Source: Dickeya poaceiphila (GTDB lineage Bacteria; Pseudomonadota; Gammaproteobacteria; Enterobacterales; Enterobacteriaceae). From it: a DNA stretch of 64,000 nucleotides. Both the position numbers and the translations under genes were made by a program. Positions 40,088 to 48,510 of this stretch are shown here, piece by piece (within the stretch, counting starts at the first letter, position 1; each line of letters starts with the position of its first letter). The stretch lies in the NCBI RefSeq assembly GCF_007858975.2, contig NZ_CP042220.2, forward strand, positions 62,001 to 126,000, read 5' to 3'. The notes beneath the pieces are model-generated. The model worked only from the letters and a program-made list of their open reading frames with translations, was not told the DNA's origin and searched no databases.

Positions 40088-40109
40088 TTCTGTGATTTAG
40101 ATCACGTAA
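40088..40109. promoter_or_regulatory. CRP-cAMP site in the uxuA-regulator intergenic region
   Basis: TGTGA-TTTAGA-TCACG (40091-40106) is a near-consensus CRP site about 100 bp upstream of uxuA, suggesting catabolite control of hexuronate use. Confidence 0.78.
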
Positions 40110-40254
40110 GCACCAGCCAGGAGAGCGATGTGGAAGCCGCAGGTGAGGCGGGGGCATTTACTTTTCTGGCGTTTTAGCGGCTATGGTAAGCTGTGGGGTG
40201 TTGTTTACAGAACATATGGTTAGGACACGACTGACGGGGGAATCCGGAGGGGAT

Positions 40255-40953
40255 ATGGTATTACCCACACTGAAGGTTGAGCGGCTGTACCGGCAGATCT
40301 CCACACTGCTGATTAACTGCATCAGGAACGGTCAGTTTGTGGCCGGGCAACTGTTGCCTTCGGAGCGTGAGCTGGCGAAACAACTGGGGGTGAGCCGCTC
40401 GTCCATCCGTGAGGCGCTGATTGCGCTGGAAATCACCGGTTGGGTGGAAATCCGCACCGGCAATGGCGTCTATGTCAATGATCCGCTGCCGGAAACGCTA
40501 CCTGCGGCGTTGCCGGAAGACGAATTCAGCCTGCGGGCGTTTATTCAGGCCCGTCAGGTCTACGAGGCGATGATGGCGGAACTGGCGGCGATACATGCCA
40601 GCGACGAACAGCGCGCCGCGCTACAGGAAATCACCCGCGATTTGTCCCGCCTGCATATTAATGACGCGCAGTTTTTGCATGAAGACAAGCGCTTCCACCT
40701 GCTGGTGAGCGAAATGTCTGGCAATGAAGTGTTGCAGGACATGATGGAATACCTGTGGAACAAGCGTCAGAGCAGCCGGTTTGTCCGGCTGGAAACGCTT
40801 TACGCCGACTCCGATTTTCCCCGCACCATGAATCAGGATCATACCGATATCGCGGATGCCATCATCGCGCGCGACCCTGCTCGTGCGCGTATCAGCATGG
40901 AGCGTCACCTCCAGCATGTGTACGATCATCTGTTCAGCGGTGCTGATGAATAA
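40255..40953 (+). CDS. GntR/FCD-family regulator, UxuR/ExuR-like
   Basis: A 232-residue regulator with an N-terminal winged HTH (about residues 5-75; PSERELAKQLGVSRSSIREALIALEITGWVEIRTGNGVYV) and a C-terminal all-helical FCD ligand domain (about 85-230). The FCD metal-binding histidines are suggested by HLLVSEMSGN and MNQDHTDIADAI and ERHLQHV. The start at 40255 is set by the strong RBS GGAGGGGAT. Divergence from uxuA suggests it represses mannonate dehydratase in response to a hexuronate intermediate. It could correspond to UxuR, but the assignment is not certain. Confidence 0.82.
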   Translation: MVLPTLKVERLYRQISTLLINCIRNGQFVAGQLLPSERELAKQLGVSRSSIREALIALEITGWVEIRTGNGVYVNDPLPETLPAALPEDEFSLRAFIQARQVYEAMMAELAAIHASDEQRAALQEITRDLSRLHINDAQFLHEDKRFHLLVSEMSGNEVLQDMMEYLWNKRQSSRFVRLETLYADSDFPRTMNQDHTDIADAIIARDPARARISMERHLQHVYDHLFSGADE

Positions 40954-40989
40954 ACCATGAATCAGTTGGCGTGTACGGTGTCTGAAATG

Positions 40990-41022
40990 AAAAAACCCCA
41001 GTGGGACACAGGCACCGGGGTT
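40990..41022 (-). terminator. Terminator of the minus-strand DUF1471 gene
   Basis: Read on the minus strand, AACCCC-G-GTG and CAC-T-GGGGTT arms are followed by a run of T. It lies about 30 bp after the DUF1471 stop codon. Confidence 0.82.
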
Positions 41023-41050
41023 GAGGGATAATGATGAATATGCGGGCGAT

Positions 41051-41311
41051 TTATTTGTAGATCGTCGCGTTGCCGTGCAGGGTATCGTCGCCGCCAGCGT
41101 AGGTAATGGTGTAGGCGGAAGCGCCGGCTGCGCTGGCTTTGTGCGCCAGTTTGGTTTGCAGCGACGTCAGGTCGTTGGCGGTGGCGGAAACTGCGCCGAT
41201 TTTTTCCAACTGCTGAGCCTGTTCATAGCTAACGTTGTGAGCGGCGGCAAAAGAGCCAAAAGATACGGTGGTAAGAACGGCAGCGATAGCGATAGTTTTG
41301 ATGTTTTTCAT
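41051..41311 (-). CDS. DUF1471 (YdgH/BhsA/McbA-like) periplasmic protein
   Basis: An 86-residue protein with a signal peptide (about residues 1-22, cleaved after FGSFA) and a DUF1471 domain ending in YAGGDDTLHGNATIYK. The ATG at 41311 has the RBS GAAAGAGAC; upstream in-frame codons (to 41503) do not resemble a protein. It shares the layout VSFGxFAA...IGAVSATANDLTSLQ with the protein at 23877, so the two are paralogues. A role in envelope stress or biofilm is suggested by the family only. Confidence 0.87.
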   Translation of the reverse strand: MKNIKTIAIAAVLTTVSFGSFAAAHNVSYEQAQQLEKIGAVSATANDLTSLQTKLAHKASAAGASAYTITYAGGDDTLHGNATIYK

Positions 41312-41560
41312 GTCTCTTTCCTTTTTTTCGGTAACCCTGGTGAAGGCGTTTAATCTTTCGATAACGGAATTCGATAACGGAAAGGTTACGCCCTGTTGGC
41401 CTTCGTGAAAAACGGAGGTTGTTGACGCTATCTTTCTACTTTTTTGACCAACAATACAGTCAGGTATTGTAAACAAACCGCTGATTTTCATTGTTTTTGT
41501 CATTCATTGCGCGGTTTTTTATGATATGCCAAGTTAATTAGGTAAGGCGGGGAATCTGTG

Positions 41561-42844
41561 ATGAATGAAGACAGGCAGATAACATTTGGGGCGTTTTCAC
41601 ATCAGCTCACCAACATCAATATCTGGTCATGTGATGGAAACTGGCTGATTTATGATGTCCGGCCACATGGGTCTTCATTTACCGGTTTGACGATTGAGCG
41701 CGTCAATGTAGAAACCCGCGAGTGCGAGGTGCTTTACCGTGCCGGGCAAGGCGCGCATGTTGGTGTCGTGACCGGCAGCCCGGTACCGCCGCAACGTTAT
41801 GTGTTTATCCACGGGCCGGAAAACCCTGACGCGCACTGGCAGTACGATTTCCACCATCGCCGTGGCGTGGTGATAGCCGATGACGACCGCCAGCAGGCCA
41901 CGACGCTGGATGCCTGCGTGTTGACGGCGCCCTATCTGGCCGGGGCGCTGCGCGGCGGTTCTCATGTGCATGTGTTCAGCCCGGACGGTACTCGCCTGAG
42001 CTTTACCTATAACGATCATGTGCTGCATGAGCGTGACCCGGCGTTGGACTTGCGCAATGTCGGGGTGGCGGTGCCGTTACATTCCGTGGCGGCGCCACAC
42101 CGTCATCCGCGTGAGCACGACGGTAGCCATTACTGTGTGCTGGTGAGTCATACCACGCCGCAGCCGCGTCCTGGTAGCGATGATATTAACCGCGCTTACG
42201 AAGAAGGTTGGGTCGGCAATACCGGTTATCTACGCCCGGACGGTAGCCGCCAGCGCTGGGCGCTGGCGTTTATCGGCGATACGTTGTCGGCGCACGGTGA
42301 GAAAGTGCCTGACGTGTTTATTGTTGATTTACCGGAACAACTGGACGATTACGCCCACCCTGGAGAGAGGCCGTTGGGCGGTACTGATGATGCATTGCCT
42401 GCGCCGCCTGCCGGCGTGCATCAGCGGCGGCTCACTTACACCGCCGACAGGCCGCACCCCGGCGTGGTCAATCAGCCGCGCCACTGGCTACGCAGTTCGC
42501 CGGACGGCAGCCAGATTGCCTTTCTGATGAAAGATGATCACGGCATTGTGCAGTTGTGGACGGTATCACCGAATGGCGGCAAGCCGCGTCAGGTCACGCA
42601 GGGCGACTGGCCGGTGCAGTCGGCATTCAGCTGGCATCCTGACGGAAAACATCTGGCGTTTATTTGCGACAACAGCGTGATGCTGTGCGAGGCGGCAACC
42701 GGGCAATTGATTCGCCAGACCGTGCGCAGCGAATTACCGCCAGTGGAGGATGCCGTGGTGTTTTCACCAGACGGTAATCGTATCGCCTATCTGCGGGATA
42801 TTGATGGCTGCAACCAGATTTTTGTGGTGACGGTCAGGCGTTAA
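41561..42844 (+). CDS. yidR: DUF3748 beta-propeller protein YidR
   Basis: A 427-residue protein matching E. coli YidR throughout (for example FRGSHVHVFSPDGTRLSFTYNDHVLHE-like and DDINRAYEEGWVGN). TolB/WD40-like repeats with SPDG motifs recur near residues 148, 316, 353 and 400. It resembles oligogalacturonate lyase-type propellers, but no activity is established. Two start codons are adjacent (GTG 41558, ATG 41561); ATG is preferred. In E. coli the next gene is yidQ; here eight kilobases of sugar-catabolic genes intervene. Confidence 0.9.
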   Translation: MNEDRQITFGAFSHQLTNINIWSCDGNWLIYDVRPHGSSFTGLTIERVNVETRECEVLYRAGQGAHVGVVTGSPVPPQRYVFIHGPENPDAHWQYDFHHRRGVVIADDDRQQATTLDACVLTAPYLAGALRGGSHVHVFSPDGTRLSFTYNDHVLHERDPALDLRNVGVAVPLHSVAAPHRHPREHDGSHYCVLVSHTTPQPRPGSDDINRAYEEGWVGNTGYLRPDGSRQRWALAFIGDTLSAHGEKVPDVFIVDLPEQLDDYAHPGERPLGGTDDALPAPPAGVHQRRLTYTADRPHPGVVNQPRHWLRSSPDGSQIAFLMKDDHGIVQLWTVSPNGGKPRQVTQGDWPVQSAFSWHPDGKHLAFICDNSVMLCEAATGQLIRQTVRSELPPVEDAVVFSPDGNRIAYLRDIDGCNQIFVVTVRR

Positions 42845-42971
42845 CAGTCGTTTTTCCTGACCGGCGTCAGGTCCAGATTGACCCGTCGCCCATGGTTTTC
42901 CCCTCTTCTGTTGTTCCCTTACGGTCTTCACCCCATCGTGGTTTGGGTTACCTGATAAAGCCGTTTCCTTT

Positions 42972-42981
42972 CAAACGATTG
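42972..42981. promoter_or_regulatory. Candidate LacI-family operator upstream of the kinase operon
   Basis: CAAACGATTG has a central CG and CAA/TTG arms typical of LacI/GalR operators. It lies about 105 bp upstream of the kinase start. Weak evidence from one imperfect palindrome. Confidence 0.3.
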
Positions 42982-43084
42982 TTTTTTATTCACCGATCTG
43001 CCTCACAGTTCGTAACAAAAATCATTGTCATCGGTCTTGTGCTTCAAATACATTGCTAACTCGACGCAGCAAAGAGGTTTCAAC

Positions 43085-44671
43085 ATGAAAGACGGTTGCT
43101 TTATCGGTGTGGATGTCGGGTCGGCCAGCGTCAGAGCTGGGGTGTTTGACGGCAATGGTCAGCGTCTGGCGTTTGCGGTTCGGCCTATCGAACAGTTTCA
43201 TCCCCGCCCTCACGTGGTGGAGCAATCGTCGGTGGATATCTGGCAGGCGGTCGGTACTTGTGTGCGTGAAGCGCTAAGCGTGGCGGCGGTTGATCCTTCG
43301 CAGGTGCGCGCCATCGGCTTTGACGCCACCTGCTCGCTGGTGGCGGTGGGGATGCAAGGGCAGCCGGTATCGGTGGCGGAACAGGACGACCCGCAGCGGG
43401 ACATCATCATGTGGATGGATCACCGTGCCGCAACCGAAACCACTGATATCAACGCCACCGGCGACGAGGCACTGCGCTATGTGGGTGGTGAGGTCAGCAT
43501 TGAGATGGAACTCCCCAAGATCCTGTGGCTGAAACGCCATTTCCCGGCACGTTATCAGCACGTCTGGCGCTTTTTCGATCTGGCGGACTATCTGGTGTGG
43601 CGTGCCACCGGCACAGATGCGGCCAGCGTCTGCACGTTGACCTGCAAGTGGAACTATCTGGCGCACGAAAACCGCTTTAGCGACAGCCTGTTGCAAGCGG
43701 TTGGGCTGGCTGACTTGCCGCAGAAAATTCCGCCGCGCATCCTGCAACTGGGTGAGGCTGCCGGAACGCTGGCGGCTGACGTGGCGCACGACTGGGGATT
43801 GCCGGAAAACGTGGTGGTCGCCGGCGGCATTATTGACGCTCATGCTGGCGGCCTGGCGCTGGTGGGCAGCGAACCGCAGGGGAGTCTGGCCATCATCAGC
43901 GGAACGTCTAACTGCCATATGCTGGTCAGCCGTCAGCCGGTCGAGGTGCCCGGCGTATGGGGACCGTACTGGGGAGCGATGTTGCCGCAGTGGTGGCTCA
44001 ACGAAGGCGGGCAGAGCGCGGCGGGGGCGCTGGTGGAGTGGACCTTGCGCCAGCATGTGCAATGGCCGGTGTTGACCGCGCAGGCGGAACAACAGCACCG
44101 TAGCCCGTATGTCGTACTGAATGAGTGGGTGGAATTACTGGAGCAGCGTGAACCATTGCCGACCCGTCATCTGCATGTGCTGGCGGACCACCACGGCAAC
44201 CGCTCACCGCGCGCCAACCCGGCTGCCCGAGGCATGGTGATGGGGCTGACGCTGGAACAGGGACCGAACGCGCTGGCGCGGCTCTATCTGGCGACGTTGC
44301 AGGCCATCGCCTACGGCACCCGGCACATTATCGAGGCGTTGAATCAGGCCGGTCATCGTATTACCCGGCTGGTGATGTGCGGCGGCGCGACCAAAAATCC
44401 GCTGTGGCTGCGGGAATACGCCGCCATTACGGGTTGCGATATTCAACTGGCGAGTGAGGAAGATGCGGTCACGCTCGGCGCGGCGTTGCTGGGGGCGGTG
44501 GCGTGCGGGGCGTATCCTTCGCTGCCGCAAGCGGCACAGTCGCTGGTGCGCCCCGGTTTGCTTATCCGCGCCGATCACCGCCATCAACCGTTTCACGATG
44601 CTAAATATCAGATTTATTTGCAGATGTATGACTACCAGCAGGCTGCACAGCAACAGATGCGCCGTCACTGA
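43085..44671 (+). CDS. FGGY-family carbohydrate (pentulose/ribulose-type) kinase
   Basis: A 528-residue two-domain sugar kinase. The first phosphate motif GVDVGSASVRAGVFD is at residues 8-22, DATCSLVAV near 85, the catalytic-base region GGIIDAHAGGLAL near 255-267, and the ATP-binding CGGATKNPLWLREYAAITG near 440. The layout is closest to ribulokinase-like FGGY kinases rather than xylulokinase. It probably phosphorylates a ketose made by the next gene. ATG 43085 follows AAGAGGTTTCAAC. First gene of a six-gene cluster not found between yidR and yidQ in E. coli. Confidence 0.87.
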   Translation: MKDGCFIGVDVGSASVRAGVFDGNGQRLAFAVRPIEQFHPRPHVVEQSSVDIWQAVGTCVREALSVAAVDPSQVRAIGFDATCSLVAVGMQGQPVSVAEQDDPQRDIIMWMDHRAATETTDINATGDEALRYVGGEVSIEMELPKILWLKRHFPARYQHVWRFFDLADYLVWRATGTDAASVCTLTCKWNYLAHENRFSDSLLQAVGLADLPQKIPPRILQLGEAAGTLAADVAHDWGLPENVVVAGGIIDAHAGGLALVGSEPQGSLAIISGTSNCHMLVSRQPVEVPGVWGPYWGAMLPQWWLNEGGQSAAGALVEWTLRQHVQWPVLTAQAEQQHRSPYVVLNEWVELLEQREPLPTRHLHVLADHHGNRSPRANPAARGMVMGLTLEQGPNALARLYLATLQAIAYGTRHIIEALNQAGHRITRLVMCGGATKNPLWLREYAAITGCDIQLASEEDAVTLGAALLGAVACGAYPSLPQAAQSLVRPGLLIRADHRHQPFHDAKYQIYLQMYDYQQAAQQQMRRH

Positions 44672-44719
44672 TAGCCGAATTTTTCCGGCACTGTCCGGAG
44701 CCGACACCAGGAGTTACCT

Positions 44720-46372
44720 ATGTTGACACTGAATCTTCCCGTTTCACCCCGCTGGCTTTCCGTCGGCGAGCGCGAGGTCTTGCTGGTTACCAATGCGGAC
44801 TTGCGGGAATCCGCCAACCTGACCTGCTGGCCAACCCAGCAGCAGTTTGAAAGTCGCCTGCAGAGCGCACTGGAGCACCAGGGATACCGCATGACGCGCG
44901 CTCATGCGGTGGACAACGCCCGTGGGCACGGTTTCATCAGCAGCCAGCGGGAAGGCAGCGACGTATTCGCCGCGCTCGACCCTGATGCGCCAGTGATTGT
45001 GTTGCTGACCGCCTGGCAGTATTCCCACCATATCGCCCCGTCGCTGGTGCATCATCGCGGCCCGGTGCTGCTGCTGGCCAACTTTGACGGCACCTGGCCG
45101 GGACTGGTGGGGATGTTGTGTATGGCGGGCTGTCTGACCAGCCTGGGGCGCGGTTATTCCCGGTTGTGGTCGGAAACCTTTGATGACGACGCGTTCCGTC
45201 AGGGGCTGGCGACCTGGCTGCGCGATGGTGCGGTGAACCACAAAACCGGCTACCTGCGCCCGGTGTCGGCCTCTCACCCGGTGCTGGCGACAGCTGCCGG
45301 ACAGCTTGGCCGTCAGGTTGGGGAATACATTCTGCGACACAAGGCGATTATCGGGCTGTTCGACACCTTCTGCATGGGAATGATCAACGGCATGTTCCCG
45401 CAACAGGCGATGATCAATATCGGTATGCCGATTGAATCGTTGTCTCAGTCGGCGTTGCTGGTGGAGATGGCGAAGGTGCCGTTCGCCCTGCGGGAAAGCT
45501 GCCTGACATGGTATGAACAGCGCGGTATGCGCTTTGAGTTCGGCGATGACGGCAGCCGCCAGTTGACGCGCGATCAGGTGCTCGAACAGTGTGCGATGAT
45601 GATTGCCATGGCGCGCTTCGTGCAGCGTTTCGGGCTGTCGGCGGTTGGCGTGCAGTATCAACAGGGGCTGAAGGATAGCTGCGCCGCGTCCGATTTCGCC
45701 GAAGGCGCGATCGGCAATGCGGAGCGTTTCCCGCTGCCGGATGAGCAAGGCGAGCCGATTCGTCCTGACGTCGCCATTCCCTGTATCAACGAGGTGGACA
45801 TGGGCAGCGCCATTCCGCAGGTCATGTTGTGGCACTTGTTGCACGGGCTGGGATTACCGGCAGAAACCACGCTGCACGATATTCGCTGGGGCAGCGAATA
45901 TCAGGGCGTGTTTTACTGGGATTTGGAAATTTCCGGCGCGGTGCCGTTCGCCCATCTTAAAGGCGGCATTGCCGGTGCTACCGGCTATCGTCAGCCGCCG
46001 ATGTTCTTCCCGTATGGCGGTTCAACTATTGCTGGTCAGGGCAAAGCGGGGCGTTTTGTCTGGGCGCGGGCGCACTACGAAGGAACGCAGGTTGTCATGC
46101 ATATCGGTACCGGTACCGCGGTGGAACTGCCTGCGGACGAGTTCGAGCGCCGTCGCCGTGCCACCAACTATGAGTGGCCGCTGCTTAATGCGGTACTGGA
46201 TGGCGTCACCCGCGACGACCTGATGGCAGGCCACCAGAGTAACCATCTGACGGTGGCGTATGTAGACGACGATAAACTTGCTGAGGTGCTGAAAGCTTTT
46301 GTTGCTCAGGCGCTGACGCAGCATATCCGGGTATGGGCGGCGGGTGATGCTCACCAACTGCTGGCGGAGTAA
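44720..46372 (+). CDS. L-fucose isomerase-like sugar isomerase
   Basis: A 550-residue protein resembling the L-fucose/L-arabinose isomerase fold, slightly shorter than FucI (about 590). The central region VQYQQGLKDSCAASDFAEG and the CINEVDMGSAIPQVMLWHLLHGL segment supply acidic residues of the kind that bind the catalytic metal; GTGTAVELPADEF follows. Such enzymes convert an aldose to a ketose. It starts 48 bp after the kinase and ends 3 bp before the lyase gene, so coupling is tight. The actual sugar is unknown. Confidence 0.78.
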   Translation: MLTLNLPVSPRWLSVGEREVLLVTNADLRESANLTCWPTQQQFESRLQSALEHQGYRMTRAHAVDNARGHGFISSQREGSDVFAALDPDAPVIVLLTAWQYSHHIAPSLVHHRGPVLLLANFDGTWPGLVGMLCMAGCLTSLGRGYSRLWSETFDDDAFRQGLATWLRDGAVNHKTGYLRPVSASHPVLATAAGQLGRQVGEYILRHKAIIGLFDTFCMGMINGMFPQQAMINIGMPIESLSQSALLVEMAKVPFALRESCLTWYEQRGMRFEFGDDGSRQLTRDQVLEQCAMMIAMARFVQRFGLSAVGVQYQQGLKDSCAASDFAEGAIGNAERFPLPDEQGEPIRPDVAIPCINEVDMGSAIPQVMLWHLLHGLGLPAETTLHDIRWGSEYQGVFYWDLEISGAVPFAHLKGGIAGATGYRQPPMFFPYGGSTIAGQGKAGRFVWARAHYEGTQVVMHIGTGTAVELPADEFERRRRATNYEWPLLNAVLDGVTRDDLMAGHQSNHLTVAYVDDDKLAEVLKAFVAQALTQHIRVWAAGDAHQLLAE

Positions 46373-46375
46373 ATC

Positions 46376-47335
46376 ATGACTAACGACAATCCATCCTTCA
46401 GCGATGAAAACCAGTACACTGGCATTTGGCCGGTGATGCTCACCCCGTTCGATGTGCGTGGTGAAATCGACTACGCCTCGCTGGCGCGGTTGGTGGAGTG
46501 GTATCTGAATGCCGGCGTACACGGACTGTTTGCCGCCTGCCAGTCCAGTGAGATGTTTTTCTTAAGCGATGCGGAAACCCGCGAGCTGGTGCGTTTTATC
46601 GTCGCGCAGGTAGATGGCCGGGTGCCGGTGGTGGCGTCGGGTCATACCGCCAGCGCCTTCAGCCAGCAGGTGGATCAGCTTAACGGCGTGGCGGAAACCG
46701 GCGTGGACGGCGTGATTCTGATCAGTAACCGGCTGGTGCTGGCGGGCGAGCCGGACGAGCTGGCACTGGCCCGGTTGCAGGCATTGACGGCGCAACTACC
46801 TGCGCAGGTGGATCTGGGGATTTACGAATGTCCTTATCCTTACAAGCGGCTGCTGTTTGACGAGATGGTTGCCTGGTGTGCACGCAGTGGCCGCTACACC
46901 TTCATCAAAGATACCTGCTGCGATCTGCCGACGATTCGTCGGCGGTTGCAACTGGCACAGGGTTCCCGCCTGCATCTGGCCAACGCCAACAGCCAGACGC
47001 TGCTGGCATCGCTACAGGCCGGTTGTCAGGCTTACAGCGGCGTGATGGCTAACTTCCACCCGCAATTGTACGTGTGGCTGTTCGAGCACTGGCGGGAGCA
47101 CCCAGAGGCGGCGGTGCATTTGGCGGACTACCTCGGTACGGCAGCGCTGGTGGAGTTTCTCGATTATCCGGCCTGCGCCAAGTTCTATCAGCAGCAATGT
47201 GGTACGTTCTCGACCCACGTTTGCCGGGTGCGCAACAGCGCGGCTTACGGCGAGAGTTTTTTCCCACAGGCGATTGAGAGCATGATTCGGCTCGGCCAGA
47301 CGCTGGAAACCCGGCTGCCGCTATCGCCCCGGTAA
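46376..47335 (+). CDS. DapA/NanA-family (class I lyase/synthase) protein
   Basis: A 319-residue TIM-barrel protein of the dihydrodipicolinate synthase/N-acetylneuraminate lyase family. The Schiff-base lysine is Lys178 (TFIKDTCC) and the catalytic tyrosine Tyr150 (IYECPYPYKR). The substrate-carboxylate loop, normally GTTGE or GSTGE, reads CQSSE (55-59), which suggests a different substrate from DapA. Family enzymes make or break C-C bonds in 2-oxo acids such as 2-keto-3-deoxy sugar acids or sialic acid. It is 3 bp after the isomerase gene and 15 bp before the propeller gene. Confidence 0.86.
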   Translation: MTNDNPSFSDENQYTGIWPVMLTPFDVRGEIDYASLARLVEWYLNAGVHGLFAACQSSEMFFLSDAETRELVRFIVAQVDGRVPVVASGHTASAFSQQVDQLNGVAETGVDGVILISNRLVLAGEPDELALARLQALTAQLPAQVDLGIYECPYPYKRLLFDEMVAWCARSGRYTFIKDTCCDLPTIRRRLQLAQGSRLHLANANSQTLLASLQAGCQAYSGVMANFHPQLYVWLFEHWREHPEAAVHLADYLGTAALVEFLDYPACAKFYQQQCGTFSTHVCRVRNSAAYGESFFPQAIESMIRLGQTLETRLPLSPR

Positions 47336-47350
47336 CTAAAGGACATCCTG

Positions 47351-48397
47351 ATGATGCTGACGACGACAACACGGCAATGTGTCCTGCCCGAAGGGCACGA
47401 CTATTTCGGCAACTGCCACGCCTCGACCGTGGTGGCATTGTCGGGCGGACGGCTGCGGGTGGCCTGGTTTGCCGGTGAAAAGGAAGGCAGCGGCGATACC
47501 GCCATCTGGCTGGCCTGTGCTGAGCAAGGGAGCTGGCTGCCGCCGGTGCGGGTGGCGTGGGAAGACGGGCTGGCGCACTGGAACCCGGTGTTGCACTGGC
47601 AGGCAGGCACGCTGTGGCTGTTCTATAAGGTGGGGGCTGACGTACACCACTGGCAGACGCGGGTCATGGTGTCGGTGGATGAGGGCGCAAACTGGTCCGC
47701 ACCCTGTGCGCTGGTGCCCGGCGACAGCGCGCCGCGAGGTCCGGTGAAGAATAAGCTGCTGGTGATGTCCAACGGCGAATGGCTGGCTCCCGCGTCCATT
47801 GAGGATGACCGCCACTGGGATGCCTTTGTCGATCTCAGCGGTGATCAGGGGCGGAGCTGGCAGTCAGCGCCGATTCCGCTGACTCACCGTGTGCCCGGCG
47901 AGCATGACGGCGAGGCGCTGTGGTCGGGGCTGGAGCAGGCGGCGTTGTGGGAAAACGACCTGACCCGCGTATTCCAGTGGGACGGCGTGATCCAGCCGTC
48001 GGCATGGGAGTCGTCACCGGGGCAGGTGCATGTGCTGATGCGCAGCACCCGCGGCGCGCTGTACCGCAGCGATTCTCAAGATTATGGTCGTCGCTGGTGC
48101 GAGGCTTACCCCATTGATTTGCCAAACAATAATAGCGGCGTCGATCTGGTGCATCTGGGCGAAGGCCGTCTGGTTCTGGTTTACAACCCGGTGACCGGCA
48201 ACTGGCATCGTCGCTATCCGTTGGCCGTGGCCTGTTCCACGGATAACGGCGAACACTGGGAGAATGTTGTCTGTCTTGAGCAACAGCCCGGCGAGTTTTC
48301 TTATCCCGCCATTATTGCTGATGGCGACACATTACATGTGACTTACACCTGGAATCGAAAAAATATCGTTTACTGCGCGCTGATATTCAGCAGGTAG
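47351..48397 (+). CDS. Cytoplasmic BNR/Asp-box beta-propeller (sialidase-like) protein
   Basis: A 348-residue six-bladed-propeller candidate of the BNR_2 type. Four Asp-boxes (SxDxGxxW) are clear at residues 108-115, 163-170, 242-249 and 296-303. The N-terminus has NCHASTVVALSGGRL, typical of this family. No signal peptide is present and no F/YRIP motif, so a canonical secreted sialidase is unlikely. Related propellers include glycoside hydrolases and lyases acting on rhamnose/glucuronate-containing glycans, so an intracellular glycosidase acting on an imported fragment is plausible. Start at either of two adjacent ATGs (47351, 47354). Confidence 0.82.
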   Translation: MMLTTTTRQCVLPEGHDYFGNCHASTVVALSGGRLRVAWFAGEKEGSGDTAIWLACAEQGSWLPPVRVAWEDGLAHWNPVLHWQAGTLWLFYKVGADVHHWQTRVMVSVDEGANWSAPCALVPGDSAPRGPVKNKLLVMSNGEWLAPASIEDDRHWDAFVDLSGDQGRSWQSAPIPLTHRVPGEHDGEALWSGLEQAALWENDLTRVFQWDGVIQPSAWESSPGQVHVLMRSTRGALYRSDSQDYGRRWCEAYPIDLPNNNSGVDLVHLGEGRLVLVYNPVTGNWHRRYPLAVACSTDNGEHWENVVCLEQQPGEFSYPAIIADGDTLHVTYTWNRKNIVYCALIFSR

Positions 48398-48510
48398 TCG
48401 TTGTAGCACACCAAAAAAACTGTACCCTACACCCCCTGCCGACCTGTGGGTTCGGCGGCGTCCGGATGGTTTTGCCTGAAGGGCGGTAAAAACATAAAGC
48501 GAGGAACATC

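Noticed and set aside
47351..48397. Canonical sialidase and sialic acid pathway for the 43-51 kb block
   Set aside because: The F/YRIP motif and signal peptide are missing, and there is no nanK, nanE, nagA or nagB-like gene, so a sialic acid pathway is not supported.
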